Of a stretch of 64,000 bases of DNA, positions 52,353 to 61,615 are shown piece by piece (position 1 is the stretch's first letter; each line of letters begins with the position of its first letter). The translations under genes were made by a program, and so were the position numbers. Origin of the DNA: Fluviibacter sp964498255. Lineage in GTDB: Bacteria; Pseudomonadota; Gammaproteobacteria; Burkholderiales; Rhodocyclaceae. Under the pieces are notes generated by a model. The model ran no database searches. It was not told the DNA's origin and was given only the letters and a program-made list of their open reading frames with translations. Location of the stretch: assembly GCA_964498255.1 (NCBI GenBank), contig CAZCGW010000008.1, positions 1 to 64,000 of the forward strand. Direction: 5' to 3'.

Positions 52353-53099
52353 TTATCCCAACTCATTGAAATAGTGATGATTTACGGTGGAGTACAACCC
52401 GCGACGCCATTCAGCGGCACGATCACCATAGGTAAATGCGGTGCGCTCAACACTGAGTAATGGCGTACCCTCTTCCAGATTAAGCAGGTGTGCTGCAGCC
52501 GCATCTGCCGCCACTGCACGAATTTTTTCTTCGGCACGCACCATCCGCACACCAAAAATCGATTCAAAGAGGGTGTAAAGCGATCGATCCGAGGTGCGCA
52601 GTTGATCCAGCGTCAGATTCGGAAACAAATCTGCTGGTAAATAGATTTCATCGACGACCATGGGTTTGCCATCGAGTCGCAAAATGCGTCGAAGTTGAAT
52701 CACCGGATCACCATAAGGGATGGCCAATGCTTTGGCGACTTCTTGCCCGGCCCGCAACGTCTGGCATTCCAGCGGCTCACTGCGTGAACGTGGCACCCCG
52801 CCCTCATCCGGCACCAGACGTAGAAAACGGAAAAAAGCCCGCGGATCGGCATGGGTCGCTACAAACGTGCCCTTGCCCTGCCGACGCACCAGCAGGTTTT
52901 CGGCGGCTAACTCATCAATAGCACGACGCACCGTGCCCTGACTCACCTCAAAGCGGGCGGCCAAATCCATCTCACTGGGAATCATTTCTCCGGGCTGCCA
53001 TTCCTTATCAGCAAGTGCCTGAACTATCAGGTCCTGTATCTGACGGTAGAGCGGCCGAAAAGCTGGCACAGAAGACGGTACGGATGCATAAGAAGACAT
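52353..53099 (-). CDS. GntR-family transcriptional regulator (HutC subfamily)
   Basis: The 248-residue protein has an N-terminal winged helix (about 15-85, EMIPSEMDLAARFEVSQGTV and RRAIDELAAENLLVRRQGKG) and a C-terminal UTRA ligand domain (LLRLDGKPMVVDEIYLPA and LLSVERTAFTYGDRAAEWRR). Its effector is unknown; HutC-type regulators bind small organic acids, sugars or amino acids. Position upstream of sdhC and divergent from mdh suggests control of TCA cycle genes. Confidence 0.9.
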   Translation of the reverse strand: MSSYASVPSSVPAFRPLYRQIQDLIVQALADKEWQPGEMIPSEMDLAARFEVSQGTVRRAIDELAAENLLVRRQGKGTFVATHADPRAFFRFLRLVPDEGGVPRSRSEPLECQTLRAGQEVAKALAIPYGDPVIQLRRILRLDGKPMVVDEIYLPADLFPNLTLDQLRTSDRSLYTLFESIFGVRMVRAEEKIRAVAADAAAAHLLNLEEGTPLLSVERTAFTYGDRAAEWRRGLYSTVNHHYFNELG

Positions 53100-53207
53100 A
53101 GGCGTATTTCAGCACAGTTTTGGTTGCTTTGCGCATTGACAGCGATCCACTGCACCACTACCATCGAAAAGTTTCATCCATAATTCAAAATTTCGAGGAG
53201 TCTACTC

Positions 53208-54200
53208 ATGTCCAAAGCGCCTATGCGCGTCGCCGTCACAGGCGCCGCTGGTCAGATCGGTTATAGCCTGCTGTTCCGTATTGCTTCCGGCGAAATGCTC
53301 GGCAAGGATCAGCCCGTCATTCTTCAACTGCTCGACCTGCCACAAGCCCAGAAGGCTGTGCAAGGCGTCATGATGGAGCTGGACGACTGTGCCTTCCCAC
53401 TGCTGGCCGGTATGGTTGCCACTGACGACCCGAATGTTGCATTCAAAGATGCCGACGTCTGTCTGCTGGTGGGTGCACGCCCACGCGGCCCAGGTATGGA
53501 ACGTGCCGATCTGCTGCAAGCTAACGGCGCTATCTTCACGGTTCAAGGCGAAGCCATTGCCAAGAACGCTAAAGAAGACGTCAAGGTTCTGGTTGTTGGC
53601 AACCCATGCAACACCAACGCACTGATCGCTGGCGCTGCTGCCCGCAAGGTTGGCCGCACGAATCCGAACAACTACCACGGCATGCTGCGTCTGGATCACA
53701 ACCGTGCTCTGACTCAGCTGGCTCAGAAGGCTGGCCGTCCGGTTTCTTCGCTGAAGAAACTGGTTGTGTGGGGTAACCACTCGCCATCGATGTACGCCGA
53801 CTACCGCTTCTGCACCTCGAACGGTGACAGCGTTAAAGATCTAATCAACGATGCTGCATGGAACAACGATGTGTTCCTGCCAACCGTTGGCAAGCGTGGC
53901 GCTGCCATTATCGATGCACGCGGTCTGTCGTCGGCTGCTTCGGCCGCCAACGCTGCCATCGATCACATCCATGACTGGCACCTGGGTTCGGACGAATGGG
54001 TCACCATGGGCGTTCCAGCACCTGCCGATAACGGCTACGGCATTCCGGAAGGCATCGTCTTCGGCTTCCCATGCGAATGCAAGGGCGGCAAGTTCGCCCT
54101 GATCAAGGGTCTGGAAGTCGATGAGTACTCGAAGGGTAAGATCGCTCTGACCCTGAAGGAACTGACCGAAGAGAAGGAAGCTGTTGCTGCCATGCTGTAA
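53208..54200 (+). CDS. mdh: Malate dehydrogenase (NAD)
   Basis: Interconverts malate and oxaloacetate. The 330 residues start MSKAPMRVAVTGAAGQIGYS with the NAD loop, and show substrate Arg in GARPRGPGMERADLL, and the active His in LVVWGNHSPSMYADYRF. It is the longer 325-330-residue MDH type 2 rather than the E. coli type. A strong GAGGAG precedes it. A clear terminator follows. Divergent from gntR. Confidence 0.97.
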   Translation: MSKAPMRVAVTGAAGQIGYSLLFRIASGEMLGKDQPVILQLLDLPQAQKAVQGVMMELDDCAFPLLAGMVATDDPNVAFKDADVCLLVGARPRGPGMERADLLQANGAIFTVQGEAIAKNAKEDVKVLVVGNPCNTNALIAGAAARKVGRTNPNNYHGMLRLDHNRALTQLAQKAGRPVSSLKKLVVWGNHSPSMYADYRFCTSNGDSVKDLINDAAWNNDVFLPTVGKRGAAIIDARGLSSAASAANAAIDHIHDWHLGSDEWVTMGVPAPADNGYGIPEGIVFGFPCECKGGKFALIKGLEVDEYSKGKIALTLKELTEEKEAVAAML

Positions 54201-54225
54201 TCAGTTTTTCTGATAGCAACTGCTG

Positions 54226-54252
54226 AAAGGGTCACGCTTGCGTGGCCCTTTT
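54226..54252 (+). terminator. Terminator after mdh
   Basis: AAAGGGTCACG-CTTG-CGTGGCCCTTTT stem with one G:T pair, followed by TTGCTTTAT, 26 bases past the mdh stop. Confidence 0.85.
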
Positions 54253-54314
54253 GCTTTATCCTTGCAGACTAATCTACCTACCCGCTTTTACCTGATTGAG
54301 ACGAGTCACCGATC

Positions 54315-55340
54315 ATGACCAAAACCGCTGCCAACGCTGCGCTAACACCTGACGAAGTTCTGTTTCCGGGCGAAAAACCATTTCCGATGCTACCCGCCGT
54401 AGATCACTACTGCGGCTCGGAAAAGCTAATGAAAAAAGCGATGGCAATTCAGGCCGAAATCGCTGCCGAATACGGACCTCTGGCGATGGACATCACCTGC
54501 GACTGCGAGGATGGTGCCGCCGCCGGTAATGAAAAAGCCCATGCCGAGCTTTGTGTAGCGATGATCAACTCGAGTGACAATCAATTTGGCCGCGTTGGTG
54601 CGCGTGTTCACGATGTAACACATGGCCACTGGCAGGATGACCTGGAAATTCTGGTCGGCGGTGCTGGCAACCGCCTACCTTTCATTACCTTGCCTAAACC
54701 ACGTGGTATTGAGGATGTACGCGCTTTTCTCAAAGAACTGCGAGCCACAGAGCAACGTCACGGCATCAAGAACCCCATTCCTGCACACGTGCTGATCGAA
54801 ACACACGGGGCGCTGCACGAGGTTTGGGATATTGCGGCTCTAGACGGTATCGAGTCACTGGATTTTGGCCTGATGGATTTTGTATCGGGTCACTTTGGTG
54901 CCGTTCCCGGTAGCGCCATGAAGAGCCCGGGGCAGTTTGACCACCCGCTTGTGCGCCGAGCCAAACTGGAAATCTCCAGCGCCGCACTCGGCCATGGCAA
55001 GGTGCCATCACACAATGTGACGACCGAATTATCTGATCTGGAATACATCCGTCGAGATGCCGAACGTGCACGCAATGAGTTTGGCTATCTGCGCATGTGG
55101 AGCATCCATCCGGTACAGATCCGCCCAATTCTAGACGCGATGAGCCCAGACTTCTCCGAGGTTCAGGATGCCGCTGAAATCATCAGCGCCGCTGCCGATG
55201 CGGATTGGGGTCCTATCCGCCATAACGGCAAACTACAGGATCGTGCCGCCTACCGGTATTACTGGACGCTACTCAAGCGTGCCCGTAGCACCGGGGTACC
55301 TTTACCTACCGGCATTGCCGAACGCTTCTTTACTGTTTAA
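54315..55340 (+). CDS. HpcH/HpaI aldolase-family CoA ester lyase (malyl-CoA or citryl-CoA lyase-like)
   Basis: The 341-residue protein belongs to the CitE/malyl-CoA lyase superfamily, a TIM barrel binding Mg2+ through acidic residues as in ITCDCEDGAAAGNEKAHAEL and HVLIETHGALHEVWDIAALD. ESLDFGLMDFVSGHFGA and RMWSIHPVQIRPIL are other family hallmarks. Likely substrates are malyl-CoA, beta-methylmalyl-CoA or citramalyl-CoA. The proximity to mdh hints at C4 acid metabolism but does not settle the substrate. A good leader separates it from mdh. Confidence 0.82.
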   Translation: MTKTAANAALTPDEVLFPGEKPFPMLPAVDHYCGSEKLMKKAMAIQAEIAAEYGPLAMDITCDCEDGAAAGNEKAHAELCVAMINSSDNQFGRVGARVHDVTHGHWQDDLEILVGGAGNRLPFITLPKPRGIEDVRAFLKELRATEQRHGIKNPIPAHVLIETHGALHEVWDIAALDGIESLDFGLMDFVSGHFGAVPGSAMKSPGQFDHPLVRRAKLEISSAALGHGKVPSHNVTTELSDLEYIRRDAERARNEFGYLRMWSIHPVQIRPILDAMSPDFSEVQDAAEIISAAADADWGPIRHNGKLQDRAAYRYYWTLLKRARSTGVPLPTGIAERFFTV

Positions 55341-55345
55341 CCACT

Positions 55346-56215
55346 ATGACGCACGATACTGCCAACAACAGCGACATCGCTCTGATTGAATTCAAGGGCA
55401 CGACCCTACCCGTTTTAGCCATCACACTACGCAGTCTGGATCCCAAAGAATTGGCCAATGCCGGCAGCACCTTGTTTGGTGAGGGCGCTTTCTTTGATGA
55501 TGACCTGGCCGTGCTGGATCTCAGCCAGGTCATCACCTGGCCAGAACAGGTTGAATGGCCGTTGATCGTTCAATTACTCACCAGCCATGGTCTGCGTGTG
55601 CTTGGTGTCACCCGGGGCAATAGCACACTTACCGATTCTGCCGCGGGCGCAGGTTTACCAACACTCGCGCTCAGCGCCGGTCGATCAGCCAAGCCCGCAC
55701 CAGCGCCTAAAAAGGTATCGATAGCAGACCCGGAACTAGACAAGATACCCGCCAGTTTGCGCAAAGCACCAACATCCGTGCCCACAACTGATGCACCCGC
55801 TGAAATTGCTAAAGCCGAACCCGATGAATCTGTTCTGGAAAATCCAGGCACACTGGTCATCGACCGTCCGTTACGTTCCGGACAGCAGGTCTATGCACGC
55901 GGTGGCGATCTGGTGATACTGGCAGCAGTCAATCCGGGCGCGGAAGTGATCGCTGACGGCAACATCCATGTATACGCCCCGCTTCGTGGTCGCGCATTGG
56001 CCGGAGCCCGTGGCAATGCCCAGGCAAGGATTCTCACAACGGTATTTGCTGCCGAACTGGTTTCTATCGCTGGCATTTACCGTACCTTTGAAGATGGCGT
56101 CCCTGCCAAACTGGCTAATCAGCCGGTACAGGTGCGGTTGGCACAGGAACCCGTTGTATCACCCAGCACTGGGCAGAAGTCGCGCCTGGAAATCGATATT
56201 CTTCGTGTGGATTAA
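55346..56215 (+). CDS. minC: Septum site-determining protein MinC
   Basis: Inhibits FtsZ polymerisation away from midcell. The 289 residues have an N-terminal FtsZ-inhibiting domain (about 10-110), a variable Pro/Ala-rich linker (about 115-180) and the C-terminal right-handed beta-helix (PLRSGQQVYARGGDLVILAAV to GNIHVYAPLRGRALAGARGN) that binds MinD. It lies 75 bases upstream of minD. The linker is unusually long compared with E. coli MinC (231 residues). The start has weak sequence support. Confidence 0.93.
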   Translation: MTHDTANNSDIALIEFKGTTLPVLAITLRSLDPKELANAGSTLFGEGAFFDDDLAVLDLSQVITWPEQVEWPLIVQLLTSHGLRVLGVTRGNSTLTDSAAGAGLPTLALSAGRSAKPAPAPKKVSIADPELDKIPASLRKAPTSVPTTDAPAEIAKAEPDESVLENPGTLVIDRPLRSGQQVYARGGDLVILAAVNPGAEVIADGNIHVYAPLRGRALAGARGNAQARILTTVFAAELVSIAGIYRTFEDGVPAKLANQPVQVRLAQEPVVSPSTGQKSRLEIDILRVD

Positions 56216-56289
56216 GCGGTGAGCGCCCAAAGGGTGCGCCGAATCAGCTAAAATCTACAAAATTTTATTTTCTAATTCCGGGAGCAGAT

Positions 56290-57102
56290 GTGACTCGTAT
56301 TGTTGTCGTTACTTCAGGTAAGGGCGGTGTTGGCAAAACCACGACCAGCGCCTCTTTCGCCAGCGGTCTAGCCATGCGCGGTTTTAAAACCGCAGTGATC
56401 GACTTTGATGTGGGTCTGCGTAACCTCGACCTGATTATGGGTTGCGAGCGTCGCGTTGTTTATGATCTGGTAAACGTGATCTCTGGTGAAGCAACGCTGA
56501 ATCAGGCACTCATCAAAGACAAGCACTGCGAGAACCTGTTCGTACTCCCTGCCTCGCAAACACGCGACAAGGATGCGCTCACCGAAGAAGGCGTCGAAAA
56601 AGTATTGAAAGACCTGGAACACATGGGTTTTGAATATGTCATTTGTGACTCACCTGCCGGTATCGAACGCGGTGCCGTCATGGCCCTCACCTTTGCCGAT
56701 GAAGCCATCATTGTGACCAATCCAGAGGTATCCTCGGTACGCGATTCGGATCGCATTCTGGGCATTCTGCAAGCTAAATCGAAACGTGCCCAAGCCGGTG
56801 GCGAACCGGTTAAAGAGCACCTGCTGGTCACCCGTTACTCACCAAAGCGCGTAGAAGACGGTGAAATGCTCTCGTACAAAGACGTTCAGGAAATTTTGCG
56901 CGTGCCTATTATTGGCGTTATTCCAGAGTCGGAATCCGTACTACACGCATCGAACCAGGGCACCCCTGCGATTCATATCGAGCAATCCGAAGTAGCAGAA
57001 GCCTATAAGGATGTTATCGCTCGCTTCCTAGGTGAAGATGCCCCGCTACGCTTTGTTTCGTATGAGAAACCAGGCCTGTTCAAGCGTTTATTCGGAGGCT
57101 AA
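56290..57102 (+). CDS. minD: Septum site-determining ATPase MinD
   Basis: Membrane-cycling ParA-family ATPase that positions MinC. The 270 residues contain the deviant Walker A SGKGGVGKTTTSASFASG, FDVGLRNLDLIMGCERRVVYD, Walker B VICDSPAGIERG and the C-terminal amphipathic membrane anchor YEKPGLFKRLFGG. Translation starts at GTG 56290 (TGTGACTCG) after GGGAGC. minE follows after 3 bases. Confidence 0.97.
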   Translation: MTRIVVVTSGKGGVGKTTTSASFASGLAMRGFKTAVIDFDVGLRNLDLIMGCERRVVYDLVNVISGEATLNQALIKDKHCENLFVLPASQTRDKDALTEEGVEKVLKDLEHMGFEYVICDSPAGIERGAVMALTFADEAIIVTNPEVSSVRDSDRILGILQAKSKRAQAGGEPVKEHLLVTRYSPKRVEDGEMLSYKDVQEILRVPIIGVIPESESVLHASNQGTPAIHIEQSEVAEAYKDVIARFLGEDAPLRFVSYEKPGLFKRLFGG

Positions 57103-57105
57103 GCG

Positions 57106-57366
57106 ATGTCCCTGCTCTCCCTTATTTTCGGTTCCAAACCTAAAACGGCCAACATGGCCAAAGAACGCCTGCAGCTGATCATCGCCCGCGAGCGTGTGGA
57201 CGATGGAAAGCCATCTGCAGACTTTCTCCCTGCCATGCAGCAAGAGCTGGTCGCTGTGATCTCCAAGTACGTGCACGTTAATGCTGACGACATCAAAGTG
57301 TCTATGGAGAAAAAAGGCAACTATGAGGTTCTGGAAGTGAATATTGTTCTGCCTGAACAGAACTAA
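57106..57366 (+). CDS. minE: Cell division topological specificity factor MinE
   Basis: Stimulates MinD ATPase to restrict MinCD to the poles. The 86 residues have the N-terminal membrane-binding and MinD-contact helix (LLSLIFGSKPKTANMAKERL then QLIIARERV) and the C-terminal topological domain (LVAVISKYVHVNADDIKVSM). The order minC-minD-minE is the classic operon. A long palindromic terminator follows. Confidence 0.96.
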   Translation: MSLLSLIFGSKPKTANMAKERLQLIIARERVDDGKPSADFLPAMQQELVAVISKYVHVNADDIKVSMEKKGNYEVLEVNIVLPEQN

Positions 57367-57384
57367 ATTTTCTCCTACGTCATA

Positions 57385-57420
57385 AAGCAGAAAAGGATCC
57401 CGCGGGATCCTTTTCTGCTT
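57385..57420. terminator. Bidirectional terminator between minE and the CBS gene
   Basis: A perfect 36-base palindrome (AAGCAGAAAAGGATCCC and its complement with centre CGCG). T-rich on each side after folding, so suited to both converging transcripts. Confidence 0.9.
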
Positions 57421-57433
57421 ATAACAAAAAAAC

Positions 57434-57868
57434 CTAAGCCAGTATCTCGGCGATATCATCCGCAATTTTAAGTTCGCGCTCAAACTGTTGCCATTCGATG
57501 CCCAAGGCATCGCGAGATGACACCATGCCCACCGGCCTGCCTTGCGACAGCACAGGCACATGTCGAAAACCATGCTGATGCATCAGGTGCAAGGCGTGCG
57601 AGAGCGGTCTGTCCGCTTCCAGTCCGACTACATCGTGCGTCATTACGCTATCGAGTAGCGTTGTCGACACATCAAGCTCAGCGGCTACGACCCGATTCAT
57701 TAAGTCTCGCTCGGTAAAAATACCAACCAACACACCATTGTGCTCAACGACGACCGATCCAACGTCTTTGGCCTTCATGGCCTGCGCTGCCTCGAGCACA
57801 GTCATTTGTGGACTACCTACAACCAATGGACGTTTGCTCACAATCGACTGCAAATTTCTATTCGGCAT
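57434..57868 (-). CDS. CBS-domain protein
   Basis: The 144 residues are almost wholly two CBS motifs: one around residues 10-65 (LEAAQAMKAKDVGSVVVEHN and VGIFTERDLMNRVVA) and one around 75-130 (SHALHLMHQHGFRHVPVLS and VGMVSSRDALGIEW). Such stand-alone pairs sense adenosine nucleotides and usually bind a partner protein. Convergent with minE. The partner is not identifiable here. Confidence 0.9.
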   Translation of the reverse strand: MPNRNLQSIVSKRPLVVGSPQMTVLEAAQAMKAKDVGSVVVEHNGVLVGIFTERDLMNRVVAAELDVSTTLLDSVMTHDVVGLEADRPLSHALHLMHQHGFRHVPVLSQGRPVGMVSSRDALGIEWQQFERELKIADDIAEILA

Positions 57869-57960
57869 GATAGATGCCTCCTAAAGAGTGGCGTTCGTCT
57901 ATATTCCTCTGAAACAGTCAGTAATCAAGCTGCGTTGCAACACAATTAACACGGGGCCGG

Positions 57961-58530
57961 TCATCGCCATACCCCTGTGAGAACCTTTTCAGCCCAAAGC
58001 AAAGCCGACAAAGTTTTACCATCAGTCAGCTCACCCTGACGAACAGCTTCCATAGCCTCATCAAGGCTTAATTCAAGCAATTCGAGGAACTCACCCTCGT
58101 CGAGCTGGTTCTGACCAAGCGCTGTCAGCTCCCGCGCCATGAAAATTTCAATGCGCTCATTCGCATAGCCAATGGTCGGATGCATTGTGCCAAGGTGCTG
58201 CCAATCGCCTGCCGTGTAACCCGCTTCTTCAATAAGTTCTCGTTTGGCGGTGAGCAAGGGGACTTCATTCGGGTCAATCTTCCCTGCAGGCAACTCCAGC
58301 ATAACGCGACCCACCGGGTAGCGATACTGCCGCTCGAATATCAGCTTGCCGTTTGGTAATACGGGAATAATCACCACCGCTCCTGGATGCATCACGTATT
58401 CTCGGATGCCCTCGCTGCCATCAGGCAGACGCACACGATCGCGCCGAACATCTAACAGACGGCCCTGCCATATCTGTTCGCTGTTTATGCAGCTTTCAAT
58501 CAGATGGGCATCTTCAAGTGTTTTATTCAT
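57961..58530 (-). CDS. NUDIX hydrolase, ADP-ribose pyrophosphatase type
   Basis: The 189 residues have a complete Nudix box, GKIDPNEVPLLTAKRELIEE then AG, matching G-x5-E-x7-REUxEExGU, preceded by RYPVGRVMLELPA. FERQYRYPVGRVMLELPAGK resembles NudF-type ADP-ribose pyrophosphatases; the sequence PTIGYANERIEIFMARELT supports this type. It hydrolyses ADP-ribose to AMP and ribose 5-phosphate, if the subfamily is right. It follows the nuo terminator. Confidence 0.85.
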   Translation of the reverse strand: MNKTLEDAHLIESCINSEQIWQGRLLDVRRDRVRLPDGSEGIREYVMHPGAVVIIPVLPNGKLIFERQYRYPVGRVMLELPAGKIDPNEVPLLTAKRELIEEAGYTAGDWQHLGTMHPTIGYANERIEIFMARELTALGQNQLDEGEFLELLELSLDEAMEAVRQGELTDGKTLSALLWAEKVLTGVWR

Positions 58531-58546
58531 CTGGCTTCACCATAAA

Positions 58547-58571
58547 AAACGCCCCGATGAACGGGGCGTTT
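58547..58571 (-). terminator. Terminator after nuoN
   Basis: AAACGCCCC/GGGGCGTTT stem with GATGAAC loop; on the minus strand it is followed by a T run. It ends the nuo operon before the NUDIX gene. Confidence 0.85.
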
Positions 58572-58591
58572 CGAGATTATTCAGTGACAGG

Positions 58592-60064
58592 TTACAGCGA
58601 ACGCAGCAAAGAGAATGCACAGAGCGACATGATTGTTTGCGGGAACAGGCCAAACAATGCAATGGCTAAGCCGTTGATCGACAGCAATACACGCATATCG
58701 GTAGGTGCTTCAATCGGTGTTTCATCAATCGGTTCATCAAAGTACATCACTTTGACGATACGCAGGTAGTAGAAAGCACCAATCAGTGACATCAGCACAG
58801 CATAAATTGCCAGCCCAATCTGACCCGAAGCAACGACAGCCTGAAGAATAGAGAATTTGGCAAAGAAGCCGATAAAGAACGGCACACCCGCCATCGAGAA
58901 CATGATCATCATCATGACAGCAGCAAACCACGGGTTACGTTTATTCAGACCCTTGAAGTCATCCAGACGATCCGCTTCAAACCCTGCACGGGACAGCAAG
59001 ATAATCACGCCGAAGGCTGCGACGCTCATCATGACATACGAAACCACGTAGAACATTGAAGAGCTATAGGCGTTCAAGGCAAAGCGCGCATCACCACCCA
59101 CTACGCCAACAACGATACCCAGCAGAACGAAGCCCATGTGTGAAATCGTCGAATAGGCCAACATGCGCTTGATATTCGTTTGAGGAATGGCCGCCAGGTT
59201 ACCGATGGCCAACGAAAGCACCGCCAGAATCAGGAGCATGCCTTGCCAATCTGGTGCCAACAGCAACAGACCAGACACGAGCAAACGCATCGTGATAGCA
59301 AACGCAGCCAACTTCGGCGCACCACCAATCAGCATGGTAATTGCCGTTGGTGCACCTTGGTAAACGTCTGGTACCCACATATGGAAAGGCACAACACCCA
59401 GCTTAAAGGCTAGACCCGAAACAATGAAGACTAGGCCGAAAATCAGGATGGTTGGGTTAGCCGCATTAGCAACCAGCGCATCAGAAATTTCCGGGATGCT
59501 CAGCGTGCCTGTCGCACCGTAAATCATAGACATGCCATACAACAGCAACCCAGAAGCCAGCGCTCCCAACACGAAATACTTCATCGCCGCTTCAGTTGAT
59601 GTAACGCTGTCGCGGTTCATGGCAATCAGGGCATACATAGACAGTGTTAGCAGCTCAAGACCCAGGTAGATCGTCAGCAAATGATTGGCCGAAATCATAA
59701 CCATCATGCCCAGAGTGGCAAACAGAACCAGCACGTAGAACTCGCCACGACGCAAATCCGGACGCTGCAGTACGTAAGGGCGAGCGTAGAAAAGGGTCAC
59801 AATCGATGTGAGATACAGCACAAGCTTAAGCAGGTCGCCCATCAAGTCGTCAACGTATAGACCGTTGAAGGCATAAACCACCTCACCCGTGCTGGTAAAC
59901 AGCGTCAGGATCGCAGCACCAACCAGCGTGAGCTGTGTCAGAACAAACGTCGATGTGTGGGCAGGATCCTTGAAGCAAAGATCCAGGAGAAGAATCAGAC
60001 AGCCCATGGCCAAAACCAGAACTTCTGGGCTGGCTGTAATGAGATCGAGCACGTATGGGTTCAT
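58592..60064 (-). CDS. nuoN: NADH-quinone oxidoreductase subunit N
   Basis: Proton-pumping antiporter-like membrane subunit of complex I, 490 residues, with about 14 hydrophobic helices. Key charged segments are visible: LGLELLTLSMYALIAMNRD with the conserved Glu, LAFKLGVVPFHMWVPDVYQG with the essential Lys, and NIKRMLAYSTISHMGFVLLG. Last gene of the nuo operon, 14 bases after nuoM. Confidence 0.96.
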   Translation of the reverse strand: MNPYVLDLITASPEVLVLAMGCLILLLDLCFKDPAHTSTFVLTQLTLVGAAILTLFTSTGEVVYAFNGLYVDDLMGDLLKLVLYLTSIVTLFYARPYVLQRPDLRRGEFYVLVLFATLGMMVMISANHLLTIYLGLELLTLSMYALIAMNRDSVTSTEAAMKYFVLGALASGLLLYGMSMIYGATGTLSIPEISDALVANAANPTILIFGLVFIVSGLAFKLGVVPFHMWVPDVYQGAPTAITMLIGGAPKLAAFAITMRLLVSGLLLLAPDWQGMLLILAVLSLAIGNLAAIPQTNIKRMLAYSTISHMGFVLLGIVVGVVGGDARFALNAYSSSMFYVVSYVMMSVAAFGVIILLSRAGFEADRLDDFKGLNKRNPWFAAVMMMIMFSMAGVPFFIGFFAKFSILQAVVASGQIGLAIYAVLMSLIGAFYYLRIVKVMYFDEPIDETPIEAPTDMRVLLSINGLAIALFGLFPQTIMSLCAFSLLRSL

Positions 60065-60078
60065 TTTGACTGGTTCCG

Positions 60079-61569
60079 TTACTGGAGTTTGCTGATTGCT
60101 ACGTGACGCAGCAGGTCATTAACAGAGGTATGCATGATGTGGGTAAGCGGCTCTGGCCAAACGCCGAATGCCAGCACGAAGAAAGCGAGAACGGTCAGAA
60201 TGAATAGCTCACGCTTGTTCGCATCGGTCAGTTCTTCAACATGGTGATTAGCGATTGGACCGAAATACACGCGCTTGTACATCCACAGGGTGTAAGCAGC
60301 ACTAGTAATCATGGTCGTTGCAGCGATGACAGCCACCCAGAAATTCACTTCTACGGCGCCCAGGATCACCATAAATTCACCAACGAAGCCCGACGTTGCT
60401 GGCAAACCGGCGTTAGCCATTGCAAAAAACAGAGCAAACGCTGCAAAGATAGGCATCTTGTAGACGATACCGCCACAATCAGCAATCAAATGGGTGTGAA
60501 TACGATCGTAGATCACACCGATACAATAGAACATCGCGCCAGCAACAAAACCGTGCGAAATCATCTGCACAATCGCGCCCTCAACAGCCATTGGCGTGAA
60601 GAGGAAGAAGCCGAGAGTTACAAAACCCATGTGTGCGATTGACGAATACGCAACCAGACGCTTCATGTCGGTCTGAACCAGTGCGACAAAACCGATGTAG
60701 ACCACAGCAATCAGTGACAGCGTAATCATGAGCCAGGAAAGTTCGTGCGAAGCATCCGGCAAAATTGGCATGGAAAAACGCAGAAAGCCGTAAGCGCCGA
60801 GCTTCAGTGCAATAGCTGCCAGCACAATAGAGCCACCTGTAGGCGCTTCAGGGTGAGCATCCGGCAACCAGGTGTGTAGCGGCCACATCGGCACCTTAAC
60901 GGCAAAGGCGATCAGGAATGCCATGAAGATTGCGATTTGCGGCCCCATTGGAATCGGCATTTGATGCCAATCCAGAATCGAAAAGCTGCCACCCGAGTAG
61001 ATAAACAGATACAGCTGGGCAACCAGGAAAAGCAATGAACCAAACAGTGTGTACAGGAAAAACTTGATAGCAGCGTACACACGGTTATGACCACCCCAGA
61101 TACCGATAATCAGATACATCGGAATCAGGGACGCTTCGAAAAACACATAGAACAAGATGCCGTCTAATGCACAAAAGATGCCGTTAAACAGACCTGACAT
61201 AATCAGGAATGCAGCATTGTACTGAGCCACCTTGAACTTGATGACCTGCCAGCCAGCCAGGACTACGATCAGCGTGATGAAACTGTTCAGAATAATGAAC
61301 GGCATCGAGATGCCATCAACACCCAAGTGGTAGTTGATGTTGAATCGTGGAATCCAAGGGGCCAGTTCCACAAACTGCATCACGGTCGATGAAGCATCGA
61401 AATTCGTGTACAGCGGGAATGTAATCAGGAGACCTGCCAGGGCACCGATCAGTGAAAGGATGCGCGAAAGCCCGGGATTGCTATCACGACCGACTGCCAG
61501 AATAAGCAGGCCGGCCACGATGGGAATCCAGATGGCAAGCGATAGTAGCGGGTAACCAGACATAGTCAT
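60079..61569 (-). CDS. nuoM: NADH-quinone oxidoreductase subunit M
   Basis: Proton-pumping antiporter-like subunit, 496 residues. Contains the conserved Glu in LFYVFFEASLIPMYLIIG, FLIAFAVKVPMWPLHTWLPD with the lysine of the half-channel, and DMKRLVAYSSIAHMGFVTLG. Between nuoL (46-base gap) and nuoN (14-base gap). Confidence 0.96.
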   Translation of the reverse strand: MTMSGYPLLSLAIWIPIVAGLLILAVGRDSNPGLSRILSLIGALAGLLITFPLYTNFDASSTVMQFVELAPWIPRFNINYHLGVDGISMPFIILNSFITLIVVLAGWQVIKFKVAQYNAAFLIMSGLFNGIFCALDGILFYVFFEASLIPMYLIIGIWGGHNRVYAAIKFFLYTLFGSLLFLVAQLYLFIYSGGSFSILDWHQMPIPMGPQIAIFMAFLIAFAVKVPMWPLHTWLPDAHPEAPTGGSIVLAAIALKLGAYGFLRFSMPILPDASHELSWLMITLSLIAVVYIGFVALVQTDMKRLVAYSSIAHMGFVTLGFFLFTPMAVEGAIVQMISHGFVAGAMFYCIGVIYDRIHTHLIADCGGIVYKMPIFAAFALFFAMANAGLPATSGFVGEFMVILGAVEVNFWVAVIAATTMITSAAYTLWMYKRVYFGPIANHHVEELTDANKRELFILTVLAFFVLAFGVWPEPLTHIMHTSVNDLLRHVAISKLQ

Positions 61570-61615
61570 TTCCAGAAAATACAGAGGCAGCGCAATTGGA
61601 ACCGGTTAATCGAAA

